Positions 25,395 through 34,869 of a stretch of 64,000 nucleotides of DNA are shown one piece after another. This stretch comes from Sipunculus nudus (lineage: Eukaryota > Annelida > Sipuncula > Golfingiida > Sipunculidae), in contig CM049306.1 in NCBI GenBank assembly GCA_026874595.1, positions 80,624,142-80,688,141 of the forward strand. The letters run 5' to 3'. Position numbers and translations under genes: made by a program. The notes under the pieces are model-generated. The model was not told where the DNA came from and ran no database searches. It saw only the letters and a program-made list of their open reading frames with translations. Position 1 is the first letter of the stretch. Each line of letters starts with the position of its first letter.

Positions 25395-27701
25395 TTATAT
25401 ATAGGAACAGCACTCTGTTTATATCGATCGGACCAACCTAAGGCCACAACAGTAATAAAATTGTTCTGTGGATTCAGACTGTTCATAAATGACATTTTGT
25501 GTTATTGCGCACCAAAGCCTCTGTACTCTGGACACATATGACTGGTGATTGGTGCTGTGTCTCTATCCTACAGTTTTAAAATATCAACAGTTCATCGTAA
25601 AATGAAATATTTGAAATATTAGTATATAATTATTCAGGACCCAAAATATGTATATTCCCCAAGGTTTATGTTTGTTTGGCCTAATAATGGATTTTTATTA
25701 TTCATTTTTGTTATGCCATTGGATAGTCGTAACACCATTGTTGGTATCAGATATTTCCCCGCAATCAATAAAAACGTAAGCTTTATCTTACTGAAGAGTG
25801 AATAAAATAATATTAAGCGTTATTCAGAAGACAAAAACCATGACCCACGGTGGTGTTGGAGTTTGTTATCTCACTGCCGGTCAATATTTTTTTTTTTGTA
25901 TTTCTTCTTACAGGTAATAGAGAAAATGTATGGCTACATATAGACGCCGCCTATGCCGGGTCCGCCTTCGTATGTCCCGAGTTTAGACCGCTGCTTGATG
26001 GTGTGGAGGTATTCGAATTCAAAATATCCCCTCTATGGTTGTGACGATACATTCTTAAATTAATTCAGTACGTGTATATCATTTTTCCGATGGAAAGACA
26101 CGTTCGACGTTCACAAATTGTATTCCACCGACATATAGGGAATGTAACGTGCAACGTCAAAGTCGTTTTTAAAAGTCTAAAACTTATTTGTTTTCCAGAT
26201 TCATCAGTCTGACCGATAACAGATTTTTCATTTCAATATATGAATTTTAGCATAAAAGAAGGTAGCTCCTAAAACTAAAATCTGTTCTCAGGGGAGCCTT
26301 AAAATGTGTTGAAGGCAAACAAACACACACACACACATATATATATATTTAATTATAAAGAGTTTTTGTCTTTTTGATAGGTGAATGTCCCTTTTAATCA
26401 ATTTTTCATCTTCACCTAATTAGTTTGATCTCAGTACACCTTTTCGTTTTATATTATTAAATGATGACTTTTGCTTACAGCTTGCAGATTCTTTCAACTT
26501 CAACCCACACAAATGGATGCTGGTTAACTTTGATTGCTCGGCCATGTGGTGAGTATGTTTTAAGACCGGCTTCTGAGGCTCAGGGGTAAAGCACAAGACT
26601 CAAGGCAGGTGCGGTAGATAGCGGGCCTGGGTGACACCCGGATAATTATAGCAAGTACCACCACCCTGCCAAGTAGTCCCAATCAGAAATAGGAACTCTG
26701 CAGATGTACATACTTAGGGTTATAATTAGATAAGTAAGTATTAAAAAATAGAGGCGGTGACCTCCACCAAAAAAGTCTTTAAAATATATGTTTTTAGTAT
26801 TTACATTTTTGCTTCCGCCAGGAAGGTGTGCGTTTCTTTCCCGTCCGTGTGTGGTTTGTGTGTTTTATTTGTGTGATTGTTCAAAACCTAACTCAATGAG
26901 ATTTTCAGGACATTTCCAGATCGGGCCAAGAAAGAACAAGTTAGATTTTGGAGTGGATCCGGCACATAACCCAGATTCAGGAATGTCATCAAGGGATAAT
27001 CACAAATATAGGGTCACTTATGTACTAAATTACCTGGGGATTGGACCGAATAAGGAATGCCCACACGGTGTAGGCTTGTTATTTTTAGAATGCATATTTC
27101 TAGTTGTAAAGGGTGTCCACCTAAGTTACTTATCAGTGCCTAATAAAGAAATTTGAGAACAGAATTTATTGTAGCATCTCGTTATGTATAGAGGGTTAGC
27201 TTAAACCTAAACTATGCAAAGAACCGGAAGGTTTGTATCATTTTTATTTTTTAAGGATTGGTCTATATCCTATTGGTAGCACGGTTTACTTAATATGCAT
27301 AAGTGTTCCCAATGCGACAAGGTTATAATTTTATTAATAATTCTTGATTTTAGGCTTTCGTATGGACGCGATTATGAGTACCTGGGAGTCATTAAATGAT
27401 TAATGCAAGCCTCAGAGGTTCTATAAAGATTTCATTGTTTTTTGGTACACCTTAATCATAATCCTACTCCCTTACAGAGTAATCCCTTATATCTTCATTA
27501 AAAAAATGAATAAAAATATCAGTTATATCATATAAAAGTAATTAATATACCTTTACAGGGTCAAAGACTCCTCTCAGATTGTGGACCCATTCAATGTAGA
27601 CCCGCTGTATTTAAAACATGATCACCAAGGTTACGCCCCGGACTTCAGGGTAAGCATAAAACGATAACACGCACACACACAAACGCGCACAACACAACCA
27701 G

Positions 27702-27754
<53 letters not shown>

Positions 27755-29498
27755 AACCTCTAAATATGGTCACTTATATAAAAGGAGCCCATATAAAAGA
27801 GGTATATATATATATATATAAATATATATTCACATATACATATTCACACACACACACACACACATATATCAAAGGCGGATCCGGAGGGTTGCATTGCTGC
27901 CTTGTATACTTTATACAGCCTTTCATCTAAATTTCACCATGGATGTTACCTGAGATAATTTTTATCTCAAACTGACCCTCTTCCTGATTCTCTTATACTA
28001 ACCCTATTATTTTTTCAGGAGGACCCCTGCAATACGATTGACTGAAAACGCCTCTTGGTCAAAGAATGGTCAGTGCTAAGGCTGCATTACCCCATACCTT
28101 TCTATTGGAATAATGCCTTCCCTATACTATCGTTAACTGTAACGTGTACATATATGTCTTCATATTTTCAGTAAAGCAGCCCTATGGCCAGTTAAAAATG
28201 AATTAAGCATACGTTATGATCAAATTACTTGCATTCACTATATAAGCACCATGCAAGCCAAACTTCCTACTTTAAAGGGCATATTTTTTTCTGGCGAAAT
28301 TTTTACCTATATTGTATGGATATTTCATGTATAAACTGAATACATAAATAGGTGAATGTAAGTTTTGGAAGGAATATTTGCATTGAGAACCAAAGTTTAC
28401 CGAGAAGAGTATTTGCAAAATTTCACCATCCTCATAATACCAAATCTGTGGTAGTCGTAAATAGCGCAGCTCTCACAGAAGTAGTAGTATGACTTACAGC
28501 ATCTTTACCAGTTTGTTGGGTTCCCCACAAGGTTCGTACAGATTCGGTATAAGGAATTTTGATGATACAGTTTTATAAAAAAAAACTGTGGTCCCAGTAA
28601 ATTATAGATTCGGATGTGGTGAGGTACTGGAAGGATGGATTTGTAAGGTGGTTGGGAGAAACCCACAGAGGATATTATTATATATTAAGTCAATAAACGA
28701 AATGTTAACAAATGTTTACTTTCATTTCATTGTAGGGTGTCCTTATTGTCCAATCTTTCTGTCCATTAATTTATACAACAGTAACTTTAAGTGAAGCATA
28801 ACTTAAAATATAGAAGTTTTTAAATATTCTTCCAATGAAGAAGTTTTATAATTCATATGATTTAGGGATTCTTATCTTTTGCCATTATCGAGCCAAAAGG
28901 GAGGGGGGGGGGGGGTTAGTATCTTCATCTTCAACTAAAGGGCAGCACCATTTTAGTCGTAAAATCTGCGGAAGTGTATATTAATTCGAATTAATTGTAT
29001 TCAGTAATAATATATTCTGATAATATTAATATAATATATTTCTTATACTGTAATAATACATTATTGAAGTTCAATTGATTTACGCCATGGCTTATCATAC
29101 AGAAATAAGGAGTTAAACTTATACATACCTGCAACAAAACTGGAAAATGCTGATTCGACGCAATGTCGATGGTATGGCATTAGGCGGGAATGGCGTGGTA
29201 TTCCAGACGGGATGGTCATTTGGGGCCCCTCACGTCCAGGTGCTCATGCCATGCGTCCTGTCCTTTTATTGCCCAGTATTTTATCGTATATTTCTCTGGA
29301 GATGGGCCAGGGAAGTAGTCAGGTACATAGGGGCCTGGTGTCGTTCCACGTCGCTGTTCAACAATCTGCGTAGCCGGTCTATCAGCATCCCTCGGATATC
29401 ATCGGAATGGGGAGGATTAATGCTGCCCATGTCCTAAAAAAATGTCAAATAAAAACGGATATCATCGTGATTGGAACATTCGACATCTTTCTACACCC

Positions 29499-29563
<65 letters not shown>

Positions 29564-32529
29564 CGGATCCAGGATTTGCTATAGAGGGGCAAAACTTCCA
29601 CTAGGGTATATTTTTTACATACTTAACATAGTGGCATTTATGAAGGAAAATCCGCGATAAATGGACATTTAAGGAAGTGGCTAAAAAGTCGGCAGGGGAA
29701 ATTGACCTTGCCACTAGTTAATCCCACTGGCTTAACTGCCGACAAATGAATAGATGCTCTAATTTTAGTGTGATACTCAGTAATATCTATTATTATTATT
29801 TTGACAATGAGCTGACAATATAGTGCTGACTTACTTAATTATACATTTTGATGGTCTATATATAAGACTTACCGTTTGGTGTGGATATTTCTTGCATTAT
29901 CTCACAACACAATAGGCTCAACAGCTTTAATTGGGCATGGTGTAAGATTGTTTGATTACCTTTGATCAAGTAATAAACTGATCCTTGAACCATTTATTTA
30001 AAATATACTGAGATGTTTGTTTTCACACACTAGTTTTTTGTTTGCTCATAAGCACACTAGTATCAAAATCGTCCCCGCACACACATTCATATTTTTGGTA
30101 AATTTTTATAAAAAAATCAATTTAAAACTTCCATTTAAATATCACAAAAAGTGCACTTTTAATACCTTCTCAACATACTTATTACGTATAGAAAAGCAAA
30201 ATATCTAATTTGGTAAGTCAGCACAATATATTGTCAGCTTATTGTCAAAATAATAATGGAAAATACGGAGTATCACACTGAAACAGCGCACGCCTTCATT
30301 TGCGGGCAGCATGACCTGTGGGCTAAACTGCCGACAAGGTCAATTTCCCTTGCTGGCTGTTTAGCCTTTGGACTAAACTGCCGGCACCCTACTGCATTGA
30401 CAGAATATTTAAAAACCTATAATTTTAAGCAAAGCTGCAGTCTAAGTTACTTTTGTAAAAGCAAAAGGACAGAGAGATATGACGAAAAGGATACTTTACA
30501 CTGGAATGAAATTAGCATTTGTTAACATTTCGTTTATAATGACTTAATATATAATAATTTCCTCTGTGGGTTTCTCCCAAACCCCTTACAAATCCATCCT
30601 TTCATTACCTCACCACACCCGAATCAATAATTTACTTGGATCCAATTTTTATTTATAAAACATTATCATCATAATTCCTTAAATCTAATTTGTACGAACC
30701 TTGTAGGATACCCACAAACTGCTAAAAGATGCTGAAATTCATCTTCATACTACGAAATCTATGAGAGCTGCGCTATTCACGACTACCACAGATTTTGTAT
30801 TATGACGATGACAAATACTCTTCTTGGCAAACTTTTTTTTCTATGCAAATATTCCTTAAAAATCCTACATTCTTCTGTTCATGTATGCAGCTTATTCATG
30901 GACTATCCATACGATATGGGTATGAATTTCGCCAGAAACAAGATGCCCTTTAAAGTTTGAAGTCAGTCATGACGAAATATGTGCAACTGTCCAAACTGAA
31001 TAAAAAATAAAATGGTCATATTTATAGATCAATGTAATTCATAAGGTGTATGCAAGTAATCTTGATCATTACGTATGTCGTATTCATTTTTGATTGGCCT
31101 TAGTGGTGATTACTGTAAATACGAAGACATTTATGTACACGTTATAATTATCGATAGTATAGAAGAGGCAGTATTCCCATAGAAAAGTATGATGTAATAT
31201 AGCCTTACGACTGACCATCCACTTACCTAGACGCGTTTTCAGTCACTGGTATTGCTGGGGTACTCTTGAAAAAATAAAAGGGTTAGTGTAAATTAATCAG
31301 GAAGGGGGTCAGCTTGAGATAAAAAATTATCTCAGGTAACATCCATGGTTAAATTTAGATGAATTGCCGTTTAAATATACAAGACGGCAAAAAATATAAA
31401 GATTTATAAAGTTACGAACTCTAAAGGGGGAGGGGGGGGGGGTCAAATGCACCCTGTGTCCCCCTTTGGATCCGCCAATGCTAAGGGTCATATGAAATTC
31501 GAATGTTAAATAGTATTTTGAAATTGTTTGAAGATAAAAAACATAATAAAATAATTCATTTGTATGTAATAGATATCCGACAGATATTTAGACTGGATTA
31601 ATAACTATAAATGAAATTCAAACGTTTCCGCGATTAAAAGTAAGCTTCACAAATTAACCAGGTTTGTTACGTGATGATATTTGGATTGTCTTGTTCAATT
31701 TATTTATCCTTAAAGCTCTGGCTGTTAAACGCTCGTCACGCAGCTATTTTACACTGCAATTGTCCCAGTTCTGCCTTTGTTTAAACCGCTGCTTTGGATA
31801 GCAAGTTTCTCTTGGTTCGACCACCAGGGTGAGCACAGAGCAAACGAATGTATAATCAGACCAGTGAGATCGTGGTATTGCATCCAGCTCCAAACTTTAA
31901 ACATACGACACCCGCTCTTGTTTGTCTGATTGTACCTGTTCTGGCACGGGGCCATCCATATTCTTTGTCCGCGCCCACCCTGGTGGTGTAAACCAGAGAA
32001 CCTTGCCATAAAAAACAGCGGTTAAAACAAAAGGAGATCTGGGACGACTACAGTGTATATGGCAGTTTTAACCGCACCACATATTAATTTATCCGTCCAT
32101 TTTTTCCAGCACTGGCAGATACCGCTCGGGGGTCGGTTCCGTTCACTTAAACTCTGGTTTGTTCTCCGTCTATACGGAGTGCAGGGAATACAAATGCATA
32201 TCAGAAAGGTAATACAGCAGGGCTGCCAACGCTGCTGTTCTGTAACATTTGTGGGCATTTGCAGGTGATAAGGAACCCTCCCGTCCCCATAATCCAATAA
32301 TGATCAAACTACCTACAATATGGTTTAAAATACATGTAAAAACGAATATTGGAAACAATAATATATACATATACATGTACTGCAATCCCAAGAACATCCT
32401 TTTTTTTGTCAGGATTTGTTTTTGGTCTGAAGATTTTAAGATTTAACGCGATATATATTGCCTCTGAGAAGTATGCATTCAACAATAACATTATCTTAAA
32501 ATGTATACAGACATCTCCTGGCGTTGCTT

Positions 32530-32589
<60 letters not shown>

Positions 32590-32677
32590 TATATATATCA
32601 TCCCTCTCCCTTAAATTTCAATAAAAAAATGACAATTTGACCTATGATAATTTGATAAAAACGGAGTATGTCTGCTC

Positions 32678-32759
<82 letters not shown>

Positions 32760-33705
32760 TATATAAATTCTAATGTATATGCAAAATTGGAAAGGTTAAT
32801 TCCCTCTTAAGATGACGCCAGCACAGTGGCGCATAGCTGCCCACTGATATCATAAGAAACATCAGATTTGGTTAAATTATACGTTGCGTTTATTTTGATT
32901 CGGCTTCTTCTGCCAGTTGCACAACAATGCTCTATAGCCATTGAAGCTGAGTGCATTTCCTTTTCACGCATTGTGTTGTATTTCTTTTAGCATATTGCGC
33001 TGGCGAAAGAATTTGAAGCCCTAGTGAAGGCAGACGACAGGTTTGAGGTCACAAATGATGTCATCATGGGATTAGTCTGCTTCAGATTAAAGGTGGGTTG
33101 TCAAAAAAATTCCAACTTCCATTGAACGGGGAAAATAAACGCACAACGTTTGTTCAAATTTTGTTCCTTCTATTTAAATATTCATATTGGTATTAATACT
33201 TGACGTTTTGTGGGCTTATATACACACTTACATTCATGGATAAAGATTTGTAAAATATAGGATATGATGAATCTATTTTATTCCTTGGTCTAATTGAATT
33301 TTAACAAGGAGGTTAAAAGGTAGACTCAAAAATCACTCAGCATGGCAATTACCTACTACATTAGGACTCGGTAGCCGCCCACTGTGTATCACTGTGTCTT
33401 TAATTAGAGAATGGGTAGGCATTAAATTTGAACTTCCGCTTGCATAACTTTTCTAGTTTTTACCTCCTTGATCTTAGCAAATGGGAATCTGATTTCAGAA
33501 TAATTCAAACGAAGTCAATGAGCGGTTACTGAAGAAAATAAATGAAGACGCCAGGATTCATCTAGTGCCATCTACTGGGAAAGGCGTGTACTACCTGAGA
33601 TTTGCCGTTTGTTCTGCCATGACAAAATCTAAAGATATTGAATTTTCATGGGGTGTTATTAAGGAATTATCGAACATAGTGCTCGGAGAACCTATAGCAG
33701 CTTAA
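17763..33705 (+). CDS. Ddc: Aromatic-L-amino-acid decarboxylase, complete 12-exon gene
   Basis: PLP-dependent group II decarboxylase that turns L-DOPA, 5-HTP or related aromatic amino acids into amines in the cytosol. Joining 17763-17963, 19100-19213, 21328-21441, 23218-23352, 24520-24663, 25132-25198, 25914-26008, 26481-26548, 27559-27649, 32110-32208, 32991-33092 and 33499-33705 gives an open 478-codon frame, against 480 residues in the human enzyme. All introns are GT-AG and every phase matches. Visible landmarks are the N-terminal [27 protein letters not shown] with the PLP-pyridine Asp (about D269), NFNPHKW with the Schiff-base Lys (about K301), the active-site His of AHSSVERAG (about H190) and the catalytic-loop Tyr of DPLYLKH (about Y330). 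Keeping that His and Tyr argues for a true decarboxylase rather than an aldehyde synthase. The gene could be a tyrosine or histidine decarboxylase paralogue, but length and motifs fit DDC best. The symbol follows the insect and vertebrate name. Confidence 0.95.
18160..18200. repeat. (TA)n in AADC intron 1
   Basis: Pure dinucleotide run. Confidence 0.95.
18575..18687 (+). pseudogene. Decayed duplicate of AADC exon 2
   Basis: Lies in intron 1, 412 bp upstream of the working exon 2. Reading from the phase-0 position gives ITH, stop, QQPHFHAHF, then SYPA; a one-base deletion near 18637-18643 shifts the frame, after which [16 protein letters not shown] is clear. It is 113 nt against 114 for the working exon. 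A pyrimidine-rich acceptor (CTCCTCCTCTGAAG) and a GTATAA donor still flank it. The TAA at 18584-18586 sits where the real exon has Trp. SYPA is closer to other animal AADCs than SFPG in the working exon, so this may be an old alternative exon rather than a recent copy. Confidence 0.9.
18918..19060. repeat. About 23-bp minisatellite before AADC exon 2
   Basis: Six or so diverged units of CTCAACTCTTTCCGGATAAC between the dead and working exon 2 copies. I see no match to the exon junctions. Confidence 0.75.
19100..19213 (+). CDS. Ddc: AADC coding exon 2
   Basis: 38 codons, phase 0 at both ends, [14 protein letters not shown] to GCVGFSW, with acceptor TTCCAG and donor GTAAGA. It encodes the conserved substrate-pocket segment after MPG. 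A broken copy of the same exon sits at 18575-18687. Confidence 0.94.
20133..20905. mobile_element. hAT-like MITE in AADC intron 2
   Basis: Left end CAGGGCTATGCGATATAATC and right end (inverted) TAGGGCTGGTTATCACC. Both subterminal regions carry GCGTATCGCGATACAG-like and GATATCG-rich palindromes in inverted arrangement. The CAGGGCT start resembles known hAT-type short elements; that assignment is inference. No convincing target-site duplication. Confidence 0.6.
21328..21441 (+). CDS. Ddc: AADC coding exon 3
   Basis: 38 codons, [20 protein letters not shown] to GGKGGGVIQ, phase 0, donor CAG|GTCAGT. The last 21 or so bases of the exon plus the donor are the founder sequence of the minisatellite that follows directly in intron 3. 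The glycine-rich end matches EGGGVIQ of vertebrate AADC, so the exon sequence is ancestral and the repeat is derived from it. Confidence 0.95.
21421..22684 (+). repeat. 32-bp minisatellite copied from exon 3 donor junction
   Basis: About 39 tandem units of ACAAAGGAGGTGGAGTCATA followed by CAGGTCAGTGAG. The first unit is the 3' end of AADC exon 3 with its 5' splice site; the rest lie in intron 3. I count about 14 exact CAGGTCAGT nonamers including the real donor, and many one-mismatch versions. Length varies near 32 nt, with deletions at about 21630, 21665 and 22480. A higher-order duplication is visible: the stretch near 21661-21780 recurs near 22477-22600. Confidence 0.95.
23218..23352 (+). 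CDS. Ddc: AADC coding exon 4
   Basis: 45 codons, [16 protein letters not shown] to KLVAYCSDQ, phase 0, acceptor TTAAAG, donor CAG|GTAGGT. It aligns with GSASEATL...EKLVAYSSDQ of vertebrate AADC. Its 3' end TGCTCTGACCAG resembles the repeat unit in the following intron. Confidence 0.94.
23505..24275 (+). repeat. 36-bp minisatellite in AADC intron 4
   Basis: Unit TGCTCTGACGACATAACCGT then ACAGCTGGCGGTCTAA, about 12 copies from 23837 to 24275, plus diverged copies at 23505-23654 left of an inserted short element. The core TGCTCTGAC is identical to the exon 4 end. An intermediate form, CTCTGACCAGATAAC at about 23515, links the exon junction (CTCTGACCAGGTAGG) to the repeat (CTCTGACGACATAAC). Confidence 0.85.
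23650..23836. mobile_element. Short TIR element (MITE) inside intron 4 minisatellite
   Basis: About 180 bp. It starts CAGAAGCGGATCCAGG and ends CCTGGATACGCCCCTG, which are imperfect inverted termini. It interrupts a minisatellite unit; TGCTC occurs on both sides, while the uninterrupted unit has it once, so this is a 5-bp target-site duplication. It contains G/C and T homopolymers and no coding capacity. The GGATCCAGG termini recur in other elements of this window. Confidence 0.8.
24437..24502. repeat. (AAT)n-(ATT)n inverted microsatellite
   Basis: About 14 AAT units switch at 24480 to ATT units, making a near-perfect palindrome that ends 17 bp before AADC exon 5. Confidence 0.95.
24520..24663 (+). 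CDS. Ddc: AADC coding exon 5
   Basis: 48 codons, [20 protein letters not shown] to KQRGLVPFY, phase 0, acceptor CTGTAG, donor GTAGGA. It carries the active-site His that stacks on PLP (equivalent of human H192). Insect aldehyde synthases have Asn here, so the His favours decarboxylase chemistry. Confidence 0.94.
25132..25198 (+). CDS. Ddc: AADC coding exon 6
   Basis: 67 nt, [20 protein letters not shown] then PV and one base, ending in phase 1 at donor GTAAGT. It contains the LGTT phosphate-pocket motif and aligns with [23 protein letters not shown] of human AADC. Confidence 0.94.
25359..25403. repeat. (TA)n in AADC intron 6
   Basis: Dinucleotide run with one interruption. Confidence 0.95.
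25914..26008 (+). CDS. Ddc: AADC coding exon 7
   Basis: 95 nt starting in phase 1, completing the Cys codon: [16 protein letters not shown] to PLLDGVE. It carries the Asp of DAAYAG that pairs with the PLP pyridine nitrogen. Acceptor TTACAG, donor GTATTC. Confidence 0.94.
26481..26548 (+). CDS. Ddc: AADC coding exon 8 with PLP lysine
   Basis: 68 nt, [19 protein letters not shown] to SAM plus two bases, phase 2 at donor GTGAGT. The Lys codon at 26511-26513 is the Schiff-base lysine, in the signature NPHKW. Confidence 0.95.
26566..26690 (+). mobile_element. Truncated tRNA-type SINE
   Basis: GGCTTCTGAGGCTCAGGGGT followed by AAAGCACAAGACTCAAGGC matches the A-box half of the SINE on the minus strand near 46.6 kb. 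The B-box half is degenerate. It lies just after the exon 8 donor of AADC. Confidence 0.6.
26808..27020 (+). repeat. Dispersed repeat, CCGCCAGGAAGG family
   Basis: Starts GCTTCCGCCAGGAAGGTGTG and runs through CGTTTCTTTCCCGT...GAGATTTTCAGGACATTTCC to GTGGATCCGGCACATAACCC. A diverged inverted copy lies at about 46690-46890. The 122-codon open frame over it looks accidental: the two copies do not share an open frame that I can follow. Confidence 0.65.
27559..27649 (+). CDS. Ddc: AADC coding exon 9
   Basis: 91 nt completing Trp, then [20 protein letters not shown] to APDFR, phase 0 at donor GTAAGC. It encodes the mobile catalytic loop; the loop Tyr of YLKH is kept. The loop has the shorter insect-like length and ends DFR where human has DYR, a different position from the catalytic Tyr. 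Confidence 0.94.
27703..27751. repeat. (TA)n in AADC intron 9
   Basis: Uninterrupted dinucleotide run after a CA-rich stretch, with a further short TA and CA run to 27867. Confidence 0.95.
29505..29557. repeat. (TA)n inside foldback element
   Basis: Uninterrupted run abutting a second GGCGGATCC end at 29562. Confidence 0.95.
29562..30375. mobile_element. Nested inverted-repeat element in intron 9
   Basis: The left arm starts GGCGGATCCAGG at 29562 and extends to about 29850. Its inverted partner is about 30195-30375; for example GGGGAAATTGACCTTG near 29697 pairs with CAAGGTCAATTTCCC near 30339, and TATTATTTTGACAATGAGC pairs with GCTTATTGTCAAAATAATA. The right arm lacks the outer end, so the element is truncated or interrupted there. 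Confidence 0.7.
32110..32208 (+). CDS. Ddc: AADC coding exon 10
   Basis: 33 codons, [20 protein letters not shown] to GIQMHIRK, phase 0, acceptor TTCCAG, donor GTAATA. Reads PLGGRFR where human and insect AADC have PLGRRFR, a change at a normally well kept position. Confidence 0.94.
32534..32600. repeat. (TA)n in AADC intron 10
   Basis: Long dinucleotide run with one CA break near 32588. Confidence 0.95.
32680..32766. repeat. (TA)n in AADC intron 10, second run
   Basis: Nearly pure run with two single-base interruptions. Confidence 0.95.
32991..33092 (+). CDS. Ddc: AADC coding exon 11
   Basis: 34 codons, [20 protein letters not shown] to GLVCFRLK, phase 0, acceptor CTTTTAG, donor GTGGGT. 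It aligns with the C-terminal domain strand [11 protein letters not shown] of human AADC. Confidence 0.94.
33499..33705 (+). CDS. Ddc: AADC terminal coding exon 12
   Basis: 69 codons including [23 protein letters not shown] to LGEPIAA. It contains HLVPS and LRFAVCS of the small C-terminal domain. I see no canonical AATAAA within the next 500 bp, so the poly(A) site is unassigned. Confidence 0.94.
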   Translation, partial: NNSNEVNERLLKKINEDARIHLVPSTGKGVYYLRFAVCSAMTKSKDIEFSWGVIKELSNIVLGEPIAA

Positions 33706-33802
33706 ACTATCTGTGGTCAAGGGTTATATGTGTTAAACCTTTTAATATCGTGTGGCAAAGCGCCACTTGTACCTTTAAGAAGTTAGCACCCGTTATAATT
33801 TA

Positions 33803-34200
33803 TAAAGGGGCCCAATCACCTATCTGACCTTATTTAAACTAAAGGTCATACCAGAGATTTGTAAAATAGACCAGAAATGTGGATATCACCGCACACGGGC
33901 TGCTTGTTTTGTTTATATCAACATGTTAACCATATGGGGCCCAGCCAGAATAATCAAAACAGATTCAACAAAAGCATCTGGTTGCAAGTCAGATAAGTTG
34001 TAGCCTTGCAAATGGCGTTTTGCAACAAGTGACCTTTTCACCTCCACATATATGCAACCTACCACCTGAGGTTGTATATTTTTTCCCGTTTGTCAACATT
34101 GCTGTGTTTACAAACACGTTGTTGGTAAGCAAGTTCATACATCCTGCACTGCAAAGAACTGTTCATAACCAGAATACCCTTAGATCATTAATATATACAT
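33803..34200. repeat. Possible third copy or relative of the TTAAAGGGG element
   Basis: Starts AAAGGGGCCCAATCACCTA, like the end of copy A near 6216, and contains GTGTTTACAAACACG. The body similarity is weaker. It lies directly 3' of AADC. Confidence 0.4.
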
Positions 34201-34869
34201 CGTCGAGTTGCCACTCAATATATTCCATAGCGAACCTATGAATTTTCTAAGTATACAAGGTTTATGATTGATTAATGATGGTAGGGGTCCACTGATAATT
34301 TTTAGTTGGGTTGTCCCCACAACGTGTTTACACCTACGTGTTCATGGCCAAAGGTTCAAACGAAGCCATGTTTACAACGATTCATTTGGTATTTAAAATA
34401 TTAAAATGCAAATTAGGGGCGCCATTGGTCATTGGTGAAATATATACTTTCTCCGATATATCAAGAATTAACCATGATAACTAGTTGAGCATTTCATATA
34501 GACCTAGGTTTTCATTGTGAAAGATTCATATGAAAACATGTTAACAAATGTTTAGTCCGTGATTAAAAATTTAACATACAAATTAGGGTTTCCATGGATT
34601 AAACTCTCTGTCTTCAATATTTGAAACAATGGTAGCTGGTCAAACATGATATCCTACGTTTCCATGGCCAAGATTGGTAACAGAGCATCGGGAAAATAAC
34701 TGTAATATATTCTTTATTAAGATAATCGCATTATCGAAAAAACTAACCACAATATTTAGTCACACATTATATCAAGACTTAAGTTTTCACGTTTACTGAA
34801 TCAAACAAAACCCTATAAATAAGTTTTAAAGTGTATTTTACTGTTAAATCAAATAAAGAAGGCTTTCCC

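Larger units (their letters stand above)
27874..31476. mobile_element. Foldback element with about 1-kb inverted arms in AADC intron 9
   Basis: Ends GGCGGATCCGGAGGG on the left and CCCCCTTTGGATCCGCC on the right. The left arm (27874 to about 28850) and right arm (about 30380 to 31476) are diverged inverted copies. Matching landmarks are GATGTTACCTGAGATAA against TTATCTCAGGTAACATC, TGTGGTAGTCGTAAATAGCG against CGCTATTCACGACTACCACA, and GGGAGAAACCCACAGAGG against CCTCTGTGGGTTTCTCCC. The 1.5-kb centre contains a second inverted pair and a TA run. No transposase frame is recognisable, so it is non-autonomous or decayed. Confidence 0.85.

Noticed and set aside
26788-27156. 122-codon frame in AADC intron 8
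   Set aside because: It overlaps a dispersed repeat with an inverted relative near 46.7 kb. The frame is not kept in that copy and matches no family I know.
27641-27649. Phe in PDFR read as the Tyr-to-Phe switch that makes an aromatic aldehyde synthase
   Set aside because: The catalytic-loop Tyr is the one in DPLYLKH, which is kept. The Phe corresponds to the later Tyr of DYRHWQ, not the catalytic residue.
29147-29437. 96-codon frame in the centre of the foldback element
   Set aside because: No motif recognised. The opposite strand also has a short open frame, so chance is likely; at most it is transposon debris.
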